Notes: generated by a model from the sequence alone, not told the origin. Positions 42,152 to 52,994 are shown, counted from the stretch's first letter. The stretch: 64,000 nt of DNA from Solwaraspora sp. WMMD792 (GCF_029626105.1 NZ_JARUBH010000009.1:5022001-5086000), one strand, 5' to 3'. Translations and numbers: made by a program.

Positions 42152-43144
42152 GTGGCCCTGACCACGAAATCCGTCCCGGCCACGAGCACCACCACCGCCC
42201 CGGTGAGCCCGACCCGGCGGCGGGGCAGCGCCAAGGGCGGCAGCCGGCGGCACGGCGAAGGATTGGCCGGGTACGTCTTCCTCTCCCCGTGGCTGCTGGG
42301 GCTGATGGCGATCACCGCCTTCCCCATGCTGTTCTCGCTCTACCTCAGCTTCACCAACTACGACATCCTGTCGTCCTGGGAGTTCGTCGAGTGGGTCGGC
42401 TTCGAGAACTACTGGGACCTGTTCGTCAACGACCAGACGTTCCGCCACTCGGTGCAGGTCACGCTGATCTTCGCGTTCGTCGCCGTACCGCTGAAGTTGG
42501 CCGCCGCCCTCGGTGTCGCGCTGCTGCTCAACCGCGAGACCCGCGGGGTGGGGCTGTTCCGCAGCCTGTTCTACCTGCCGTCGCTGCTCGGCGGCAGCGT
42601 GGCGCTGGCGTTGATCTGGCGGGCGATGTTCAGCGGCGACGGCGCGTTCAACGACTTCCTCGGGCTGTTCGGCATCACCGGACAGCCGTGGGTCAACGAC
42701 CCGGACTGGGCGTTGGAGACCCTGATGGTGCTGGCCATCTGGCAGTTCGGCGCACCGATGGTGATCTTCCTGGCCGGGCTCAAGCAGGTGCCGACCGAGC
42801 TGTACGAGGCGGCCTCGGTCGACGGCGCTGGCAAGATCCGGCAGTTCTTCAACGTGACCCTGCCGATGCTCTCCCCGGTGATCTTCTTCAACCTGGTGCT
42901 GGAGACGATCAACGGGTTCCAGGGCTTCACCGCCGCGTTCGTGATCAGCAACGGCACCGGCGGCCCGGTCGACTCGACCATGCTCTACACGCTCTACCTG
43001 TACACCAAGGGCTTCACCGAGTTCCAGATGGGATACGCGTCCGCGCTGGCCTGGGTCTTCCTGATCGCGATCGGCCTGATCACGGTGCTGTTCTTCAGCA
43101 CCGGCCGGTTCTGGGTGCACTACTCGGACGGAGACAACGACTGA
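42152..43144 (+). CDS. Sugar ABC transporter permease (first)
   Basis: 330 residues from GTG 42152 (ribosome-binding site AAAGGAG). A basic N terminus is followed by six membrane segments (first GYVFLSPWLLGLMAITAFPM) and the EAA loop ELYEAASVDGAGKIRQFF, then TLPMLSPVIFF. MalF/UgpA-type permease. Its TGA overlaps the next ATG (TGATG). Confidence 0.92.
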   Translation: MALTTKSVPATSTTTAPVSPTRRRGSAKGGSRRHGEGLAGYVFLSPWLLGLMAITAFPMLFSLYLSFTNYDILSSWEFVEWVGFENYWDLFVNDQTFRHSVQVTLIFAFVAVPLKLAAALGVALLLNRETRGVGLFRSLFYLPSLLGGSVALALIWRAMFSGDGAFNDFLGLFGITGQPWVNDPDWALETLMVLAIWQFGAPMVIFLAGLKQVPTELYEAASVDGAGKIRQFFNVTLPMLSPVIFFNLVLETINGFQGFTAAFVISNGTGGPVDSTMLYTLYLYTKGFTEFQMGYASALAWVFLIAIGLITVLFFSTGRFWVHYSDGDND

Positions 43145-44043
43145 TGGCTACCGAAGCTGCTCCAATGTCGACAGCGGACGGCGGCAGCACCGCGCGCAGC
43201 CGGGCTGCCGGCGGCACCGCCCGAGGTGTCGCCCGGGTGGCGGTCCTGGTCGCCATCCTGGTCGTGGTCCTCTACCCGCTGATCTGGGTGCTGGGCTCGT
43301 CGCTCAAGTCACCGACCGAGGTGGCCAGCAACCTGTCGGTGATCCCACAGGATCCGACCTGGGCGAACTACCCGGACGGCTGGAACTACCTGAGCAACAT
43401 CTCGTTCGGCCGGTTCTTCTGGAACAGCACGGTGATCTCGATGGCGACGGTGGTCGCCAACGCCGTCTCCTGCCTGCTCGCGGCGTATGCCTTCGCCCGG
43501 CTGCGGTTCCGGGCCCGCAGGTTCTGGTTCGCCATCATGATCGGTACGCTGCTGCTGCCCAGCCACGTGCTGATCGTGCCGCAGTACATCATGTTCAACT
43601 CGTTCGGCTGGATCGACACCCCGCTGCCGTTGATCGTGCCGAAGCTGCTGGCCACCGAGGCGTTCTTCGTCTTCCTGATGGTGCAGTTCATGCGGGGCAT
43701 CCCCCGGGAGCTGGACGACGCGGCCAAGATCGACGGGTGTTCACCGTTCGGGGTCTTCCGGTACGTCATCGTGCCGCTGGCCCGGCCGGCGCTGGTCACC
43801 ACGGCGATCTTCTCGTTCATCTGGACCTGGAACGACTTCCTGACCCAGTTGATCTACCTGCCGAGCGTGGAGAGCTACACGGTGCCGATCGGGCTGCGGC
43901 TGTTCATCGACTCCACCGGGCAGACCTCGCTCGGCCCGATGTTCGCCATGTCGGTGCTGTCGCTGCTGCCGGTCTTCCTCTTCTTCCTGGCGTTCCAGAA
44001 GATGTTGGTACAGGGCATCAACACCAGCGGCCTCAAGGGGTGA
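43144..44043 (+). CDS. Sugar ABC transporter permease (second)
   Basis: 299 residues. Six membrane segments and the EAA motif ELDDAAKIDGCSPFGVFRYV, ending in a typical MalG/UgpE tail (VQGINTSGLKG). It forms the membrane channel with the permease encoded upstream; MsiK would bind their EAA loops. Confidence 0.92.
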   Translation: MATEAAPMSTADGGSTARSRAAGGTARGVARVAVLVAILVVVLYPLIWVLGSSLKSPTEVASNLSVIPQDPTWANYPDGWNYLSNISFGRFFWNSTVISMATVVANAVSCLLAAYAFARLRFRARRFWFAIMIGTLLLPSHVLIVPQYIMFNSFGWIDTPLPLIVPKLLATEAFFVFLMVQFMRGIPRELDDAAKIDGCSPFGVFRYVIVPLARPALVTTAIFSFIWTWNDFLTQLIYLPSVESYTVPIGLRLFIDSTGQTSLGPMFAMSVLSLLPVFLFFLAFQKMLVQGINTSGLKG

Positions 44044-44048
44044 CGTCA

Positions 44049-44660
44049 ATGGCTCCCGCAGACTGGCCGGACAGTCCGGCACCGGCCCGCGCCGACTGGC
44101 GCGACACGCTGCGGGCGGCCACCGACCTGGCGCTGCTCGGCATCGTCACCGCGCTCGCGTCGGCGGCCGTACTGACCGCCGGCGCGGCGCTGGCCACCGC
44201 CAGCGGCGCGATCCACCGGTGGACGGTCGACGGCCACTGGCCGGGTATGCGGGACCTCGCCGGGCGCTTCTGGCGCGGGCTGGTGCCCGGGGCCGTCGCC
44301 ACCGTGGTCGCCGTGGTCGGCACGCTGCTGCTCGGCGGCAACGTGGTGCTGATCTCGGCCGGGGTGGTGCCCGGCGGCACCGTCATGCTGGTCGGCACCG
44401 GGCTGCTGGCCGCGCTGGTGGCCGGCTTCGCCGGGACCGTCGTGGTCGAGGTCGGCCGGGCCGGCGGCGGCTGGCGGGCGGCGGTACGCCGCACCTGGCG
44501 GCTGGTCGAGCAACGGCCACTGGCAATCCTGGCCGCCGCCGGCGTGGTCGGCCTCGCCGCCGTACTGACCGTACTGACCATGCCGATCCTCGCGCCGATC
44601 CTGCTCGGCTACACCCTGTTCGCCCTGCACGCCGTGCTGCGCCGGCTCGCCCCGCAGTGA
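44049..44660 (+). CDS. YesL/DUF624-like membrane protein
   Basis: 203 residues from ATG 44049, six bases after the permease stop. About five hydrophobic segments; the segment TAGAALATASGAIHRWTVDGHWPGMRDLAGRFWRG resembles the DUF624 (YesL) core, which in Bacillus is also found beside rhamnogalacturonan and pectin transport genes. Function unknown, probably an accessory of the importer. Family assignment is moderate. Confidence 0.7.
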   Translation: MAPADWPDSPAPARADWRDTLRAATDLALLGIVTALASAAVLTAGAALATASGAIHRWTVDGHWPGMRDLAGRFWRGLVPGAVATVVAVVGTLLLGGNVVLISAGVVPGGTVMLVGTGLLAALVAGFAGTVVVEVGRAGGGWRAAVRRTWRLVEQRPLAILAAAGVVGLAAVLTVLTMPILAPILLGYTLFALHAVLRRLAPQ

Positions 44661-44665
44661 CCCCG

Positions 44666-44698
44666 GCCGGTATCCCGCGCCCGGCGGCGGGCACCGGC
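44666..44698. terminator. Hairpin between convergent transporter and Hsp70-like genes
   Basis: GCCGGT-AT-CCCGC-loop-GCGGG-C-ACCGGC: a 6-bp and a 5-bp stem with a small internal loop. It fills the 40-base gap between converging stops. Confidence 0.5.
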
Positions 44699-44700
44699 GA

Positions 44701-47325
44701 TCAACCGGCGACGAACCGGTGCGTCACGAACCCGTCGGCGGTCGGGCAGAAGATCACCGCGCGGTCCCACGAGCAGGCCACGGTACGCACACCCTGCAGC
44801 ACGCCGAGTTCGAGCAGATCGGCCGGGACGGCGGCCGGTACGCCGGCCACGCTGGCGTCCTCCGGGTAGCTGCCCGGGTTGTCGAAGAACCACAGCAGGT
44901 TGGCCCGGTCGATCCGGACCGCCACCCCGTCGCGGCTCAGCAGTTCCTCGCCGGCGGAGTCGAGCAGCAGCGACAGGTAGCCACCCGACGTACGGCGTAG
45001 CAGAATCTGCTCACCCACCGGCACGACAACCTCGAAGTCGGCGGCCGGCACCCGCCACTGCTCGCCGCCGTCGGCCAGGTCGATCAGCACCAACTCGTTG
45101 GTGTCGGCACCGAAACCGGTCGATTCCAGCAGGCAGATCCGGGTGCCGCCGCACGGGGTCAGGCTCTGCAGCCGCCGCTGGTCGTCGACCGGAGTGTAAA
45201 GGTTGACCGACTCGCCGGTCGTCGACAGGTCGTAGGACGCCAGCCGGTATCCGCTGCTGTCCGACGGCGCGATCACCAGCCGGCCTGCGTAGACCAGCGC
45301 CGGGTCGGTCGGCGCGGCCACGTTGGACCGTTCGCCGAGCAGCTCACCGCTGCCCGCGTCGAACACCCGGGCGTGCCGGGTCGAGGTGAGCTGCACGATC
45401 CGCCGATCGTCGGCCAGGTCGGGCTCGGTGGGGACACCGTCGAAGCCGGCCGGGCCGGTCAGGTCGGCGGCGCTCACCGCCGGATACACCGCGGTGTCGG
45501 TGGCGTCGTACTGGTCGGCCGGGTTGTTATGCGCCCAGCGTTGGGTGCCGTCGAACAGGTCCAACCCGACCAGCCGCGCACCTTCCACATCAGACCAGAC
45601 CAGGACGTTGTCGAAGACGAACAACTGGTCCTTGCCGAGGATCTCGAAGTGCCACAGCTGCCGACCGTCGGCCGGGTCGAGCACCGCGACCGGTCGCGGG
45701 TCGTTGCTGTACGCGTCGGCGACGGCAATCACCGCGTCCGGGGTGGCCCGCAGGCCGAACCACCGGTCGGCGCGCACGGTCGTCGCCTCGTCCCACCGCT
45801 GGTCACCGGTGGCCGGGTCGACGGCTACGACACCGAGCCGGCCGTCGTCGCGGACGTATCCGCCGTACGCCTGACCGTCGACCAGCTGGGTGAAGTCGGC
45901 GTCCGCGTCCTCGGGCACCGTGATCGCCTTGCCGACCGGGCTGAACGCCCGGAACTCGATCGGCCGGGCCGGGTCGCGCACCAGGTAGACAACGACAGCG
46001 GCGGTGATCACCGCGACCAGGGCCAGGGCGGCGGCGCCGCCGACCAGCCACGGCAGCCGCCGACCTCGTCGGCGCCCCGAGCCGGCCGCCGGACCGGCCG
46101 CTGGCATCGGCATCGGCGGGGCCGGAGCGGGCGGAGGCGATGTCGGCGCCGTCGGTGCAGGCGATGTCGGTGCCGTCGGCGCGGGCAGGTCGGCCAGCGC
46201 GCCTTCGGCGACCGGCAGCTCCGGCTGCTCCAGCACGGTCGGCGCCACGCCCAGCTCGCTGTGCAGCATCCGGGCCACCAGCGGCACCCGCGACGAGCCG
46301 CCCACCAGGAACAGTCCGGCGAGCTGGTCGACACCGAGCCCGCACGCCGCGATCACCCGAGCCGTCTCCCGCACACCACGACCGATCAGCGGGCCGGCGA
46401 CCTGCTCCAACTCGTCGCGGGTCAGGTGCACCGCCTGGTCCACTCCGGGCACGGCGACCGGCGCCGACGACGCCCGGGACAGCATCTCCTTCGCCCCGCG
46501 TACGTCGTCCCAGAACTGTCGACGGTTGCGCCACTGCGCCGGGGTGGCCGGCGCGACCAACTGCTGCCGTACCTGCGGGTCGAGCACTGCGCTGAGGTGC
46601 TCGACCAGTGCCGCGTCCAGGTCGAGGCCGCCGAGCTCGGTGAGCCCACCGGAGCCGATCACCGCGAACCGGGCCCGCCCGTGCGAGTCGACTCCATCGT
46701 TGCGTACCACGGCGACGTCGAGGGTGCCGCCGCCGAAGTCGAACACGGCGATGGCCTGCCCGACCGGCACCGGCCGGCGCAGCACGTCGGCGAAGTAACG
46801 GGCCGCCGCGACCGGCTCCGGCACCAGCCGGGTCCCGGGCCCGGCAGCGGGGGATCCGACCGGCGGCGGGCCGGAGGTTGCCGGCCCGCCGGAGGTCACC
46901 GGAGGCCAGCCGGCGCGGGCCACCGCGTGCACCAGCACCTCCCGGCGGCGGGCACCCCAGCCGGCCGGGTAGGTCAACGCCGCCGGCGGCAGGAAGCCGA
47001 CCGCCTCCACCGCCGACCGGGCCACCGCTGCGAGCACGGCTGCCAGCAGGTCTGCGGTGGGCACGTCATGGTCGCCGAGCAGCACCGTCGGCTCGTCGAC
47101 CCGGCGTTTCGGGTTCGGCTCGAACCGGGCCGGGTCGGCCTGGGCGAGCCGCTGCGCGTCCCGGCCAACGTGCAGCCGGTCGCCGAGGAACACCCCGGAC
47201 GGCAGGACCGGTACGCCGTCGAAGAGCAGCGGCCGGGTCCGCCCGTCCGGCCAGCGCAGCACCGCGACCGTGTTGGATGTGCCCAGGTCGACACCGAGGG
47301 CGAAGCCCTCGTCCTGCCCTGTCAT
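44701..47325 (-). CDS. Hsp70-like ATPase with membrane anchor and PQQ-type beta-propeller
   Basis: 874 residues, ATG with GGAGGAAG ribosome-binding site. The N-terminal 390 residues are an Hsp70 nucleotide domain: GVDLGTSNT, FDFGGGTLDVAVV and LFLVGGSSRVPLV. A Pro/Ala-rich linker (repeats of TAPTSP) and one membrane segment near 425-450 follow. The exported part (about 455-874) has repeats such as GVVAVDPATGDQRWDE, AVLDPADGRQLWHFE and LDLFDGTQRWAH, as in PQQ/WD-like beta-propellers. There is no classical substrate-binding domain. The protein may couple cytoplasmic ATPase state to an external sensor (inference). Confidence 0.88.
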   Translation of the reverse strand: MTGQDEGFALGVDLGTSNTVAVLRWPDGRTRPLLFDGVPVLPSGVFLGDRLHVGRDAQRLAQADPARFEPNPKRRVDEPTVLLGDHDVPTADLLAAVLAAVARSAVEAVGFLPPAALTYPAGWGARRREVLVHAVARAGWPPVTSGGPATSGPPPVGSPAAGPGTRLVPEPVAAARYFADVLRRPVPVGQAIAVFDFGGGTLDVAVVRNDGVDSHGRARFAVIGSGGLTELGGLDLDAALVEHLSAVLDPQVRQQLVAPATPAQWRNRRQFWDDVRGAKEMLSRASSAPVAVPGVDQAVHLTRDELEQVAGPLIGRGVRETARVIAACGLGVDQLAGLFLVGGSSRVPLVARMLHSELGVAPTVLEQPELPVAEGALADLPAPTAPTSPAPTAPTSPPPAPAPPMPMPAAGPAAGSGRRRGRRLPWLVGGAAALALVAVITAAVVVYLVRDPARPIEFRAFSPVGKAITVPEDADADFTQLVDGQAYGGYVRDDGRLGVVAVDPATGDQRWDEATTVRADRWFGLRATPDAVIAVADAYSNDPRPVAVLDPADGRQLWHFEILGKDQLFVFDNVLVWSDVEGARLVGLDLFDGTQRWAHNNPADQYDATDTAVYPAVSAADLTGPAGFDGVPTEPDLADDRRIVQLTSTRHARVFDAGSGELLGERSNVAAPTDPALVYAGRLVIAPSDSSGYRLASYDLSTTGESVNLYTPVDDQRRLQSLTPCGGTRICLLESTGFGADTNELVLIDLADGGEQWRVPAADFEVVVPVGEQILLRRTSGGYLSLLLDSAGEELLSRDGVAVRIDRANLLWFFDNPGSYPEDASVAGVPAAVPADLLELGVLQGVRTVACSWDRAVIFCPTADGFVTHRFVAG

Positions 47326-47460
47326 CCGCTCTTCCTCCGCCGCACCCCGAACCGCCCGACACCGACCCCGGGCATGCTACGGGTGACTGACCCGCTGATC
47401 AGCGATCGGCCGGTCGACCGACGTTCGGGGGGCGGCCGGCCGGCCCGGATACGCCTCGGA

Positions 47461-48576
47461 TCAGCCGACCAGGCGGCGGCGGGCGACCTCGGCGAGGGTG
47501 ACCGCGGCGGCCACGCTGGCGTTGAGCGACTCGACGTCGGAGTGCATCGGGATGCGTACCCGCAGGTCGCAGGTCTCGCCGACGAGCCGGGACAGGCCGC
47601 GGCCCTCGGAACCGACCACCACGACCAGCGGACCGACGGCGGCCTCCAGGTCGTACAGGTCGGTCTCGCCGTCGGCGTCCAGGCCGACCACGGTGAACCC
47701 CTCGGCCTGGCACTTCTTCACCGCCCGGGTCATGTTGACCACCTGGCTGACCGGGGTCCGGGCGGCGGCACCGGCGCTGGTCCGCCACGCGGTGGCGGTC
47801 ATCCCGGCGGCCCGCCGCTCCGGCACGAACACGCCGTGCGCGCCGAACGCGGCCGCCGAGCGCACCACCGCGCCGAGGTTGCGCGGGTCGGTCACCCCGT
47901 CCAGGGCGACCAGCAGCGGCTCCGGCTGCTCGGCGGCGGCGGCCAGCAGGTCCTCGAACGGCTCGTACGCGTACGCCGGCACCTGCAGCCCGACGCCCTG
48001 GTGCAGCACGCCGCCGGTCATCCGGTCCAGCTCGGCCCGGGTGATCTCCAGGATCGCGATGCCCCGGTCACCGGCGGTCCGCACCAGCTCGGTGACCCGG
48101 TCGTCGACGTCGATGCCCTGGGCGACGTAGAGCGCGGTCGCCGGCACGTTGGCCCGCAGCGCCTCGACCACCGGGTTGCGGCCGACCAGCAGCTCCGGGG
48201 CGTCCTTCGGCGGGTGCGCCTTGCGGCCCGGGGAGACCCGCGGCCCGGACCGGGCACCGCCCCGGGCCAACCGGCCGGTGGCCGGGCCGCCCCGGCTGCG
48301 GCCACCGCCGCCCCAGGTGGTGTCCTTCGTCCCGGGTACGCCGATCTTCGGCGCGCGCCCCTCGGCGGCCGCCGCCCGGCGTTCCTTCTCCTGCTTCCAG
48401 GCGGTCTTGTTCGGCAGCTTCTCGGTGCCGGAGTAGCCCTTGTGCCACGGCCGTTCGTCGGCCGGCAGGGTGCGGCCCTTGCCGGCCAGGCCGGACCGGT
48501 TCTTGCCGCCGGAGCCCTGGGTGGTGCCCTTCTTGGGGGTGACCCGCCGGCCACGTCGTTGCGAGTTGCCGGGCAT
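47461..48576 (-). CDS. rlmB: 23S rRNA 2'-O-ribose methyltransferase RlmB-type (SpoU family)
   Basis: 371 residues. A basic, probably disordered N-terminal extension of about 125 residues precedes the substrate-binding domain ([15 protein letters not shown]) and the knotted SpoU domain with motifs [31 protein letters not shown] and [15 protein letters not shown]. It methylates a ribose in 23S rRNA. The ATG overlaps the cysS stop by one base, the common actinobacterial cysS-rlmB arrangement. Confidence 0.92.
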   Translation of the reverse strand: MPGNSQRRGRRVTPKKGTTQGSGGKNRSGLAGKGRTLPADERPWHKGYSGTEKLPNKTAWKQEKERRAAAAEGRAPKIGVPGTKDTTWGGGGRSRGGPATGRLARGGARSGPRVSPGRKAHPPKDAPELLVGRNPVVEALRANVPATALYVAQGIDVDDRVTELVRTAGDRGIAILEITRAELDRMTGGVLHQGVGLQVPAYAYEPFEDLLAAAAEQPEPLLVALDGVTDPRNLGAVVRSAAAFGAHGVFVPERRAAGMTATAWRTSAGAAARTPVSQVVNMTRAVKKCQAEGFTVVGLDADGETDLYDLEAAVGPLVVVVGSEGRGLSRLVGETCDLRVRIPMHSDVESLNASVAAAVTLAEVARRRLVG

Positions 48577-50039
48577 CAGGTCTGCTCTCCAATGGTCCAA
48601 CGGGGGCCGTGCGGGGTGTCCTCGACCGTGACGCCGGCCTGCTTGAGCTGGTCCCGCACCGCGTCGGCGGCGGCCCAGTCGCGCCGGGCGCGGGCCTGCG
48701 CCCGCTGGTCGAGGGCGAGGGCGATCAGCGCGTCGACCGCGCCGCGCAGCTCGTCGCGCGGGGCGGCGTCGCCCCACGCCGGGTCGAGCGGGTCGAGACC
48801 GAGCACGCCGAGCATCGCGCGGACCCGGCCCAGGCTGGCCCGCAGCGCCCGGTCGGCGTCGGCGTCGCCGTCGCTCCCGGCGGCGGTCACCCCGGCCCCG
48901 GTCAGCAGACTGTTGCCGTCGCGGACCTCGTCGTGCAGCACCGCGAAAGCGGCCGACGTGTTCAGGTCGTCGTCCATCGCCGCCGCGAACGCCGCCGGCA
49001 CCTGGGTGGCCGCCTCCGGCGTCGGGCTCGCGCCGACCTGCTCCGCCGCCCGCCGGACGAAACCCTCGATCCGCCGGTACGCGGTGGCGCTCTCCCGCAG
49101 GGCGTCGTCGGAGTAGTCGATGCGGGACCGGTAGTGCGCAGCGGTCAGGTAGTAGCGCAGCTCGGCGGGACGCACCCCGAGTCGGGCGACGTGGTCGAGG
49201 TCGATGACGTTGCCCAGCGACTTGCTCATCTTCGCCGCGCCCAGGTTGAGTAGCCCGTGGTGCACCCAGTAGCGGGCGAACGGCAACCCGGCCGCCTTGG
49301 ACTGAGCGACCTCGTTCTCGTGGTGCGGGAAGGTCAGATCCAGCCCGCCGCCGTGGATGTCGAACTCGGGGCCGAGGTAGCGCCAGCACATCGCCGAGCA
49401 CTCGATGTGCCAGCCGGGCCGGCCCGGACCCCACGGCGAGAGCCAGGCCGCGTCGGCGGGCTCGTCCGGCTTGACGCCCTTCCACAGTGCGAAGTCACGC
49501 GGGTCGCGTTTGGCCCGCTCGGCGCCGTCGCCGGCCGGCTGCATAGCGTCGAGGCGCTGGCCGGACAGCGCGCCGTAGTCGGCGTACGAGGCGACGTCGA
49601 AGTAGACGTCGCCGCTGCCGTCGGCGGCCGGGTAGGCGTGGCCGCGCTCGATCAGCCGCTCGATCAGTTGGTGCATCTCCGGGATGTGCCCGGTGGCGCG
49701 CGGCTCGTACGTCGGCGGCAGCACGTTCAGGCTGCGGTACGTGGCGGCGAGCACCAGCTCGTTGGCGTACGCGATCGACCAGAACGGCTGACCGGCGGCG
49801 GCCGCCTTGTCCAGCACCTTGTCGTCGACGTCGGTGATGTTGCGGATGAAGGTGACCCGCAGCCCTTGGTGGGTCAGCCAGCGGCGAAGCACGTCGTAGT
49901 TGACGCCGGAGCGAAGGTGACCGATGTGCGGGGCGGACTGGACGGTGACGCCACACAGGTAGACGCTGACCTCGCCGGGCTGGCGGGGCACGAAGTCCCG
50001 CACGGACCGGGTCACGGTGTCGTACAAGCGGAGCGTCAC
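48576..50039 (-). CDS. cysS: Cysteinyl-tRNA synthetase
   Basis: 487 residues from GTG 50039. Class I signatures: PHIGH after YLCGVTVQS (zinc Cys), [28 protein letters not shown], and [10 protein letters not shown]-terminal helical domain ends with DTPHGPRW. It charges tRNA-Cys. An Asp/Ala/Gly stretch (SDGDADAD), encoded by a short GTCGGC-type repeat at 48852-48875, lies in the C-terminal domain. Confidence 0.96.
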   Translation of the reverse strand: MTLRLYDTVTRSVRDFVPRQPGEVSVYLCGVTVQSAPHIGHLRSGVNYDVLRRWLTHQGLRVTFIRNITDVDDKVLDKAAAAGQPFWSIAYANELVLAATYRSLNVLPPTYEPRATGHIPEMHQLIERLIERGHAYPAADGSGDVYFDVASYADYGALSGQRLDAMQPAGDGAERAKRDPRDFALWKGVKPDEPADAAWLSPWGPGRPGWHIECSAMCWRYLGPEFDIHGGGLDLTFPHHENEVAQSKAAGLPFARYWVHHGLLNLGAAKMSKSLGNVIDLDHVARLGVRPAELRYYLTAAHYRSRIDYSDDALRESATAYRRIEGFVRRAAEQVGASPTPEAATQVPAAFAAAMDDDLNTSAAFAVLHDEVRDGNSLLTGAGVTAAGSDGDADADRALRASLGRVRAMLGVLGLDPLDPAWGDAAPRDELRGAVDALIALALDQRAQARARRDWAAADAVRDQLKQAGVTVEDTPHGPRWTIGEQT

Positions 50040-50081
50040 GCTACGAGGGTACCGACTGGCACCCGTCCGTACTCTGTCGGT

Positions 50082-50732
50082 GTGCACGCGCGAGGGGCGG
50101 AGACGGCGCAGACCCTGGACCGGGGGCTGCGCCTGCTGGGCCTGGTCGCCGAGGCGACCGGCGGGATCACCGTCACCGAGGCCGCCGGGGCGCTCGGCAT
50201 CGGACGGGCCGCCGTCTACCGGCTGGCCACCACCCTCGCCGCGCACGGCATGCTGCGCCGCGACACCGCCGGCCGGCTGCGGCTCGGGGCCGGGCTGCTG
50301 CAGCTGGCCCGGCGGGCACAGCCGCTGCTGGCCGACGCCGCGCTGCCGGCGCTGCGCCGGCTCGCCGAGGAGTCCGGTGCCACCGCCCACCTGACCGTCG
50401 CCGACGGCGCGGAGGCGGTGGCGCTGACCGTCGTCGAACCGAGCTGGACGGCGTTCCACGTGGCGTACCGGGCCGGGTCGCGGCACCCGGTCGGTCGCGG
50501 CGCCGCCGGCCGGGCCATCCTGGCCGGCCGCGACGGTACGCCCGGACCGGTGACCAGCAGCGGCGAGTTGCAACCCGGCGCGTACGGGGTCGCCGCCCCG
50601 GTGCTCGGCGTGCCCGGCCTGGAGGCCAGCGTCGGGGTGGTGGCGATGGGCACCCTGGACGCGCCGGCGATCGGCGCGCAGGTGCAGGCGACCGCCGAGG
50701 CGGTGTCCCGGCTGCTCGCCGGCGAACTGTGA
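50082..50732 (+). CDS. IclR-family transcriptional regulator
   Basis: 216 residues from GTG 50082; TACTCT at 50070-50075 six bases upstream suggests a leaderless transcript. The N-terminal winged helix (TLDRGLRLLGLVAEATGGITVTEAAGALGIGRAAVYRL in residues 9-45) is followed by a shortened effector domain (PALRRLAEESGATAHLTV, RHPVGRGAAGRAILAGR). About 40 residues shorter than typical IclR proteins. Divergent from cysS; target unknown. Confidence 0.85.
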   Translation: MHARGAETAQTLDRGLRLLGLVAEATGGITVTEAAGALGIGRAAVYRLATTLAAHGMLRRDTAGRLRLGAGLLQLARRAQPLLADAALPALRRLAEESGATAHLTVADGAEAVALTVVEPSWTAFHVAYRAGSRHPVGRGAAGRAILAGRDGTPGPVTSSGELQPGAYGVAAPVLGVPGLEASVGVVAMGTLDAPAIGAQVQATAEAVSRLLAGEL

Positions 50733-50762
50733 CCGCTTTGCTGTGAAGCAGTGCAGTCGGGT

Positions 50763-51443
50763 TCAGAACAGGTCGGCGAGGGCGTCGGGCAGCTGCGCCA
50801 AACTGGTGATCTGCGCGTCCGGGCACACCTCGGGCGGGCAGGACTCACCGCGCCGGTTCAGCCAGACGGCCCGCAGCCCGGCCGTCTGCGGGCCGACCAC
50901 GTCGTGTGGGATCGAGTCGCCGACGTAGACCACCCGGTCGGCGGCGGTGACCCCGGCGGCGGTCAGTACGGCGTCGTAGAACCGCTGGTCCGGCTTTTTC
51001 GGCAGGCCGTCGACGTGCGCGTACACCTCGAAGGCGAACTGGCCGCGCAGCCCGCACCGGTCGGCGCGGCTGTTGCCGTTGGTGGCCAGGCCGACGGCGT
51101 ACCGGCGGCGCAGCCGGTCCAGGGCGGGCAGCGTGTCGGCGTACGGCCGGCTGAGCGCGAACCGTCGCTCGAAGAAGATCCCGGTGATCCGGTCCAGCTG
51201 CTCGGGCATGCCGACCCGGTCCAGGGAGCGGGCCAGCGCGCCCCGGCGGATCCGCATCACCGGTGCGGACGGGTCGGCGGCGAACGCGGCCGCCCAGTCG
51301 TCGGCCATGTCGCCGAGGGTCAGCTCGGCGGCGCGCGGGGTCAGCCGGCGCAGCTCGGTGAGGACGGTCTGCAGCGCGCCGGTGACCGCGGGCCGCAGGT
51401 CGACGAGGGTCTCGTCGGCGTCGAACACCACGGTGGTAATCAC
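50763..51443 (-). CDS. HAD-superfamily hydrolase
   Basis: 226 residues from GTG 51443. HAD motifs: VVFDADETLVD (nucleophile Asp; the second Asp of the usual DxD is replaced by Glu in DADET), VGLATNGNSRADR (motif II), PDQRFYDAVL (Lys region near KKPDQ), and VYVGDSIPHDVVGPQTAG (motif IV). Phosphatase-type activity on a small metabolite is expected. It converges on the IclR gene. Confidence 0.88.
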   Translation of the reverse strand: MITTVVFDADETLVDLRPAVTGALQTVLTELRRLTPRAAELTLGDMADDWAAAFAADPSAPVMRIRRGALARSLDRVGMPEQLDRITGIFFERRFALSRPYADTLPALDRLRRRYAVGLATNGNSRADRCGLRGQFAFEVYAHVDGLPKKPDQRFYDAVLTAAGVTAADRVVYVGDSIPHDVVGPQTAGLRAVWLNRRGESCPPEVCPDAQITSLAQLPDALADLF

Positions 51444-51462
51444 CCCACCAGGGTATGCCTGC

Positions 51463-52911
51463 TCAGCTGGGCCGGGTCATCCGCAGAACGTCCAGCGCCT
51501 GGTCCAGCTCGGCGGCGGTCAGCCGACCGGCGTCGACGTGGCCGCGTTCCAGCACCACCGCGCGGATCGACTTGTTCTCGGCGAGCGCCTGTTTGGCGAT
51601 CGAGGCGGCCTCGTCGTAGCCGAGGTGGCGGTTGAGCGGGGTGACGATCGACGGCGACCCTTCGGCGTACGCCAGACAGGTCTCCGGGTCGGCGGCGAGG
51701 TCGGCCACGCAGCGCTGCGCGAGCAGCCGGCTGGCGGCGGCGATCAGCCGGACCGCTTCGAGCAGGTTGCTGCCCATCACCGGCAGCATCACGTTCAGCT
51801 CGAAGTCGCCCTGACTGCCGGCGAACGCGATCGTCGCGTCGTTGCCGATCACCTGGGCGCAGACCTGGCGTACCGACTCGCAGACCACCGGGTTGACCTT
51901 GCCCGGCATGATCGACGACCCGGGTTGCAGGTCGGGGATGCGCAGCTCGCCGAGGCCGGCGCGCGGGCCGGAACCCATCCACCGGATGTCGTTGGCGATC
52001 TTGTAGAGGCCGACGGCGATGGTGCGCAGCTGCCCGGACGTCTCCACCAGGGCGTCGCGGGCGCCCTGGGCCTCGAAGTGGTTGCGGGCCTCGGTCAACG
52101 GCAGTTCGGTCGCGTCGGCCAGCTTGGCGATCACGGCGGCGGCGAAGCCGGGCGGGGTGTTCACCCCGGTGCCGACGGCGGTGCCGCCCAGCGGCAGCTC
52201 GGCCAGCCGGGGCAGGATCGAGCGCAGCCGTTCCTGGCCGTAGCGGACCTGTGCGGCGTAGCCGGAGAACTCCTGGCCGAGGGTGACCGGGGTGGCGTCC
52301 ATCAGATGGGTACGGCCGGCCTTGACCACGGTGGCGAACTCGTCGACCTTGCCCTCCAGCGCGGTCGCCAGCTCGTCGAGGGCCGGGATCAGCTCGTGCA
52401 CCACCTGATGAGAGGCGGCCAGGTGGATCGAGGTCGGGAAGACGTCGTTGCTCGACTGCGAGGCGTTGACATGATCGTTGGGGTGCACCGGCCGGTCCAG
52501 TTCGCGGGCGGCGAGGGTGGCCAGCACCTCGTTGGTGTTCATGTTCGACGAGGTACCGGAGCCGGTCTGGAACACGTCCACCGGGAACTGGTCGTCGTAA
52601 CCGCCGGAGGCGACGTGCGCGGCGGCGGTGACGATCGCCTCGGCGATGCCGGCCGGGATCACCCCGAGGTCGGCGTTGACCTGCGCGGCGGCACCTTTGA
52701 TCTGGGCGAGGGCGCGGATCTGGGCGGATTCGAGCGTACGGCCGGAGACCGGGAAGTTGTGCACCGCGCGTTGGGTCTGCGCCCGCCACAGCGCGTCGGC
52801 GGGGACCCGTACCTCGCCCATCGTGTCGCGTTCGATCCGGTAGCCCTCGTCCCGGACGCCGTCCTCGCTGATCCCACCGTCGCTGATGCCCTCGTCAGTC
52901 ACCTTTCCCAT
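51463..52911 (-). CDS. fumC: Class II fumarate hydratase
   Basis: 482 residues. Signature [13 protein letters not shown], plus [34 protein letters not shown] and [17 protein letters not shown], which line the active site. Converts fumarate to malate in the TCA cycle. The N-terminal 25 residues carry a short repeat of acidic units ([18 protein letters not shown]) not found in most FumC; an internal ATG ([12 protein letters not shown]) would omit it. Confidence 0.95.
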   Translation of the reverse strand: MGKVTDEGISDGGISEDGVRDEGYRIERDTMGEVRVPADALWRAQTQRAVHNFPVSGRTLESAQIRALAQIKGAAAQVNADLGVIPAGIAEAIVTAAAHVASGGYDDQFPVDVFQTGSGTSSNMNTNEVLATLAARELDRPVHPNDHVNASQSSNDVFPTSIHLAASHQVVHELIPALDELATALEGKVDEFATVVKAGRTHLMDATPVTLGQEFSGYAAQVRYGQERLRSILPRLAELPLGGTAVGTGVNTPPGFAAAVIAKLADATELPLTEARNHFEAQGARDALVETSGQLRTIAVGLYKIANDIRWMGSGPRAGLGELRIPDLQPGSSIMPGKVNPVVCESVRQVCAQVIGNDATIAFAGSQGDFELNVMLPVMGSNLLEAVRLIAAASRLLAQRCVADLAADPETCLAYAEGSPSIVTPLNRHLGYDEAASIAKQALAENKSIRAVVLERGHVDAGRLTAAELDQALDVLRMTRPS

Positions 52912-52994
52912 CCTGCCCCGAGTGGCCGCACCCCGCAGATGATGTGGGCCACGTACGGTCCCTGCCCCCAGTACTGCTCGCGGGTGGCGTCGGG

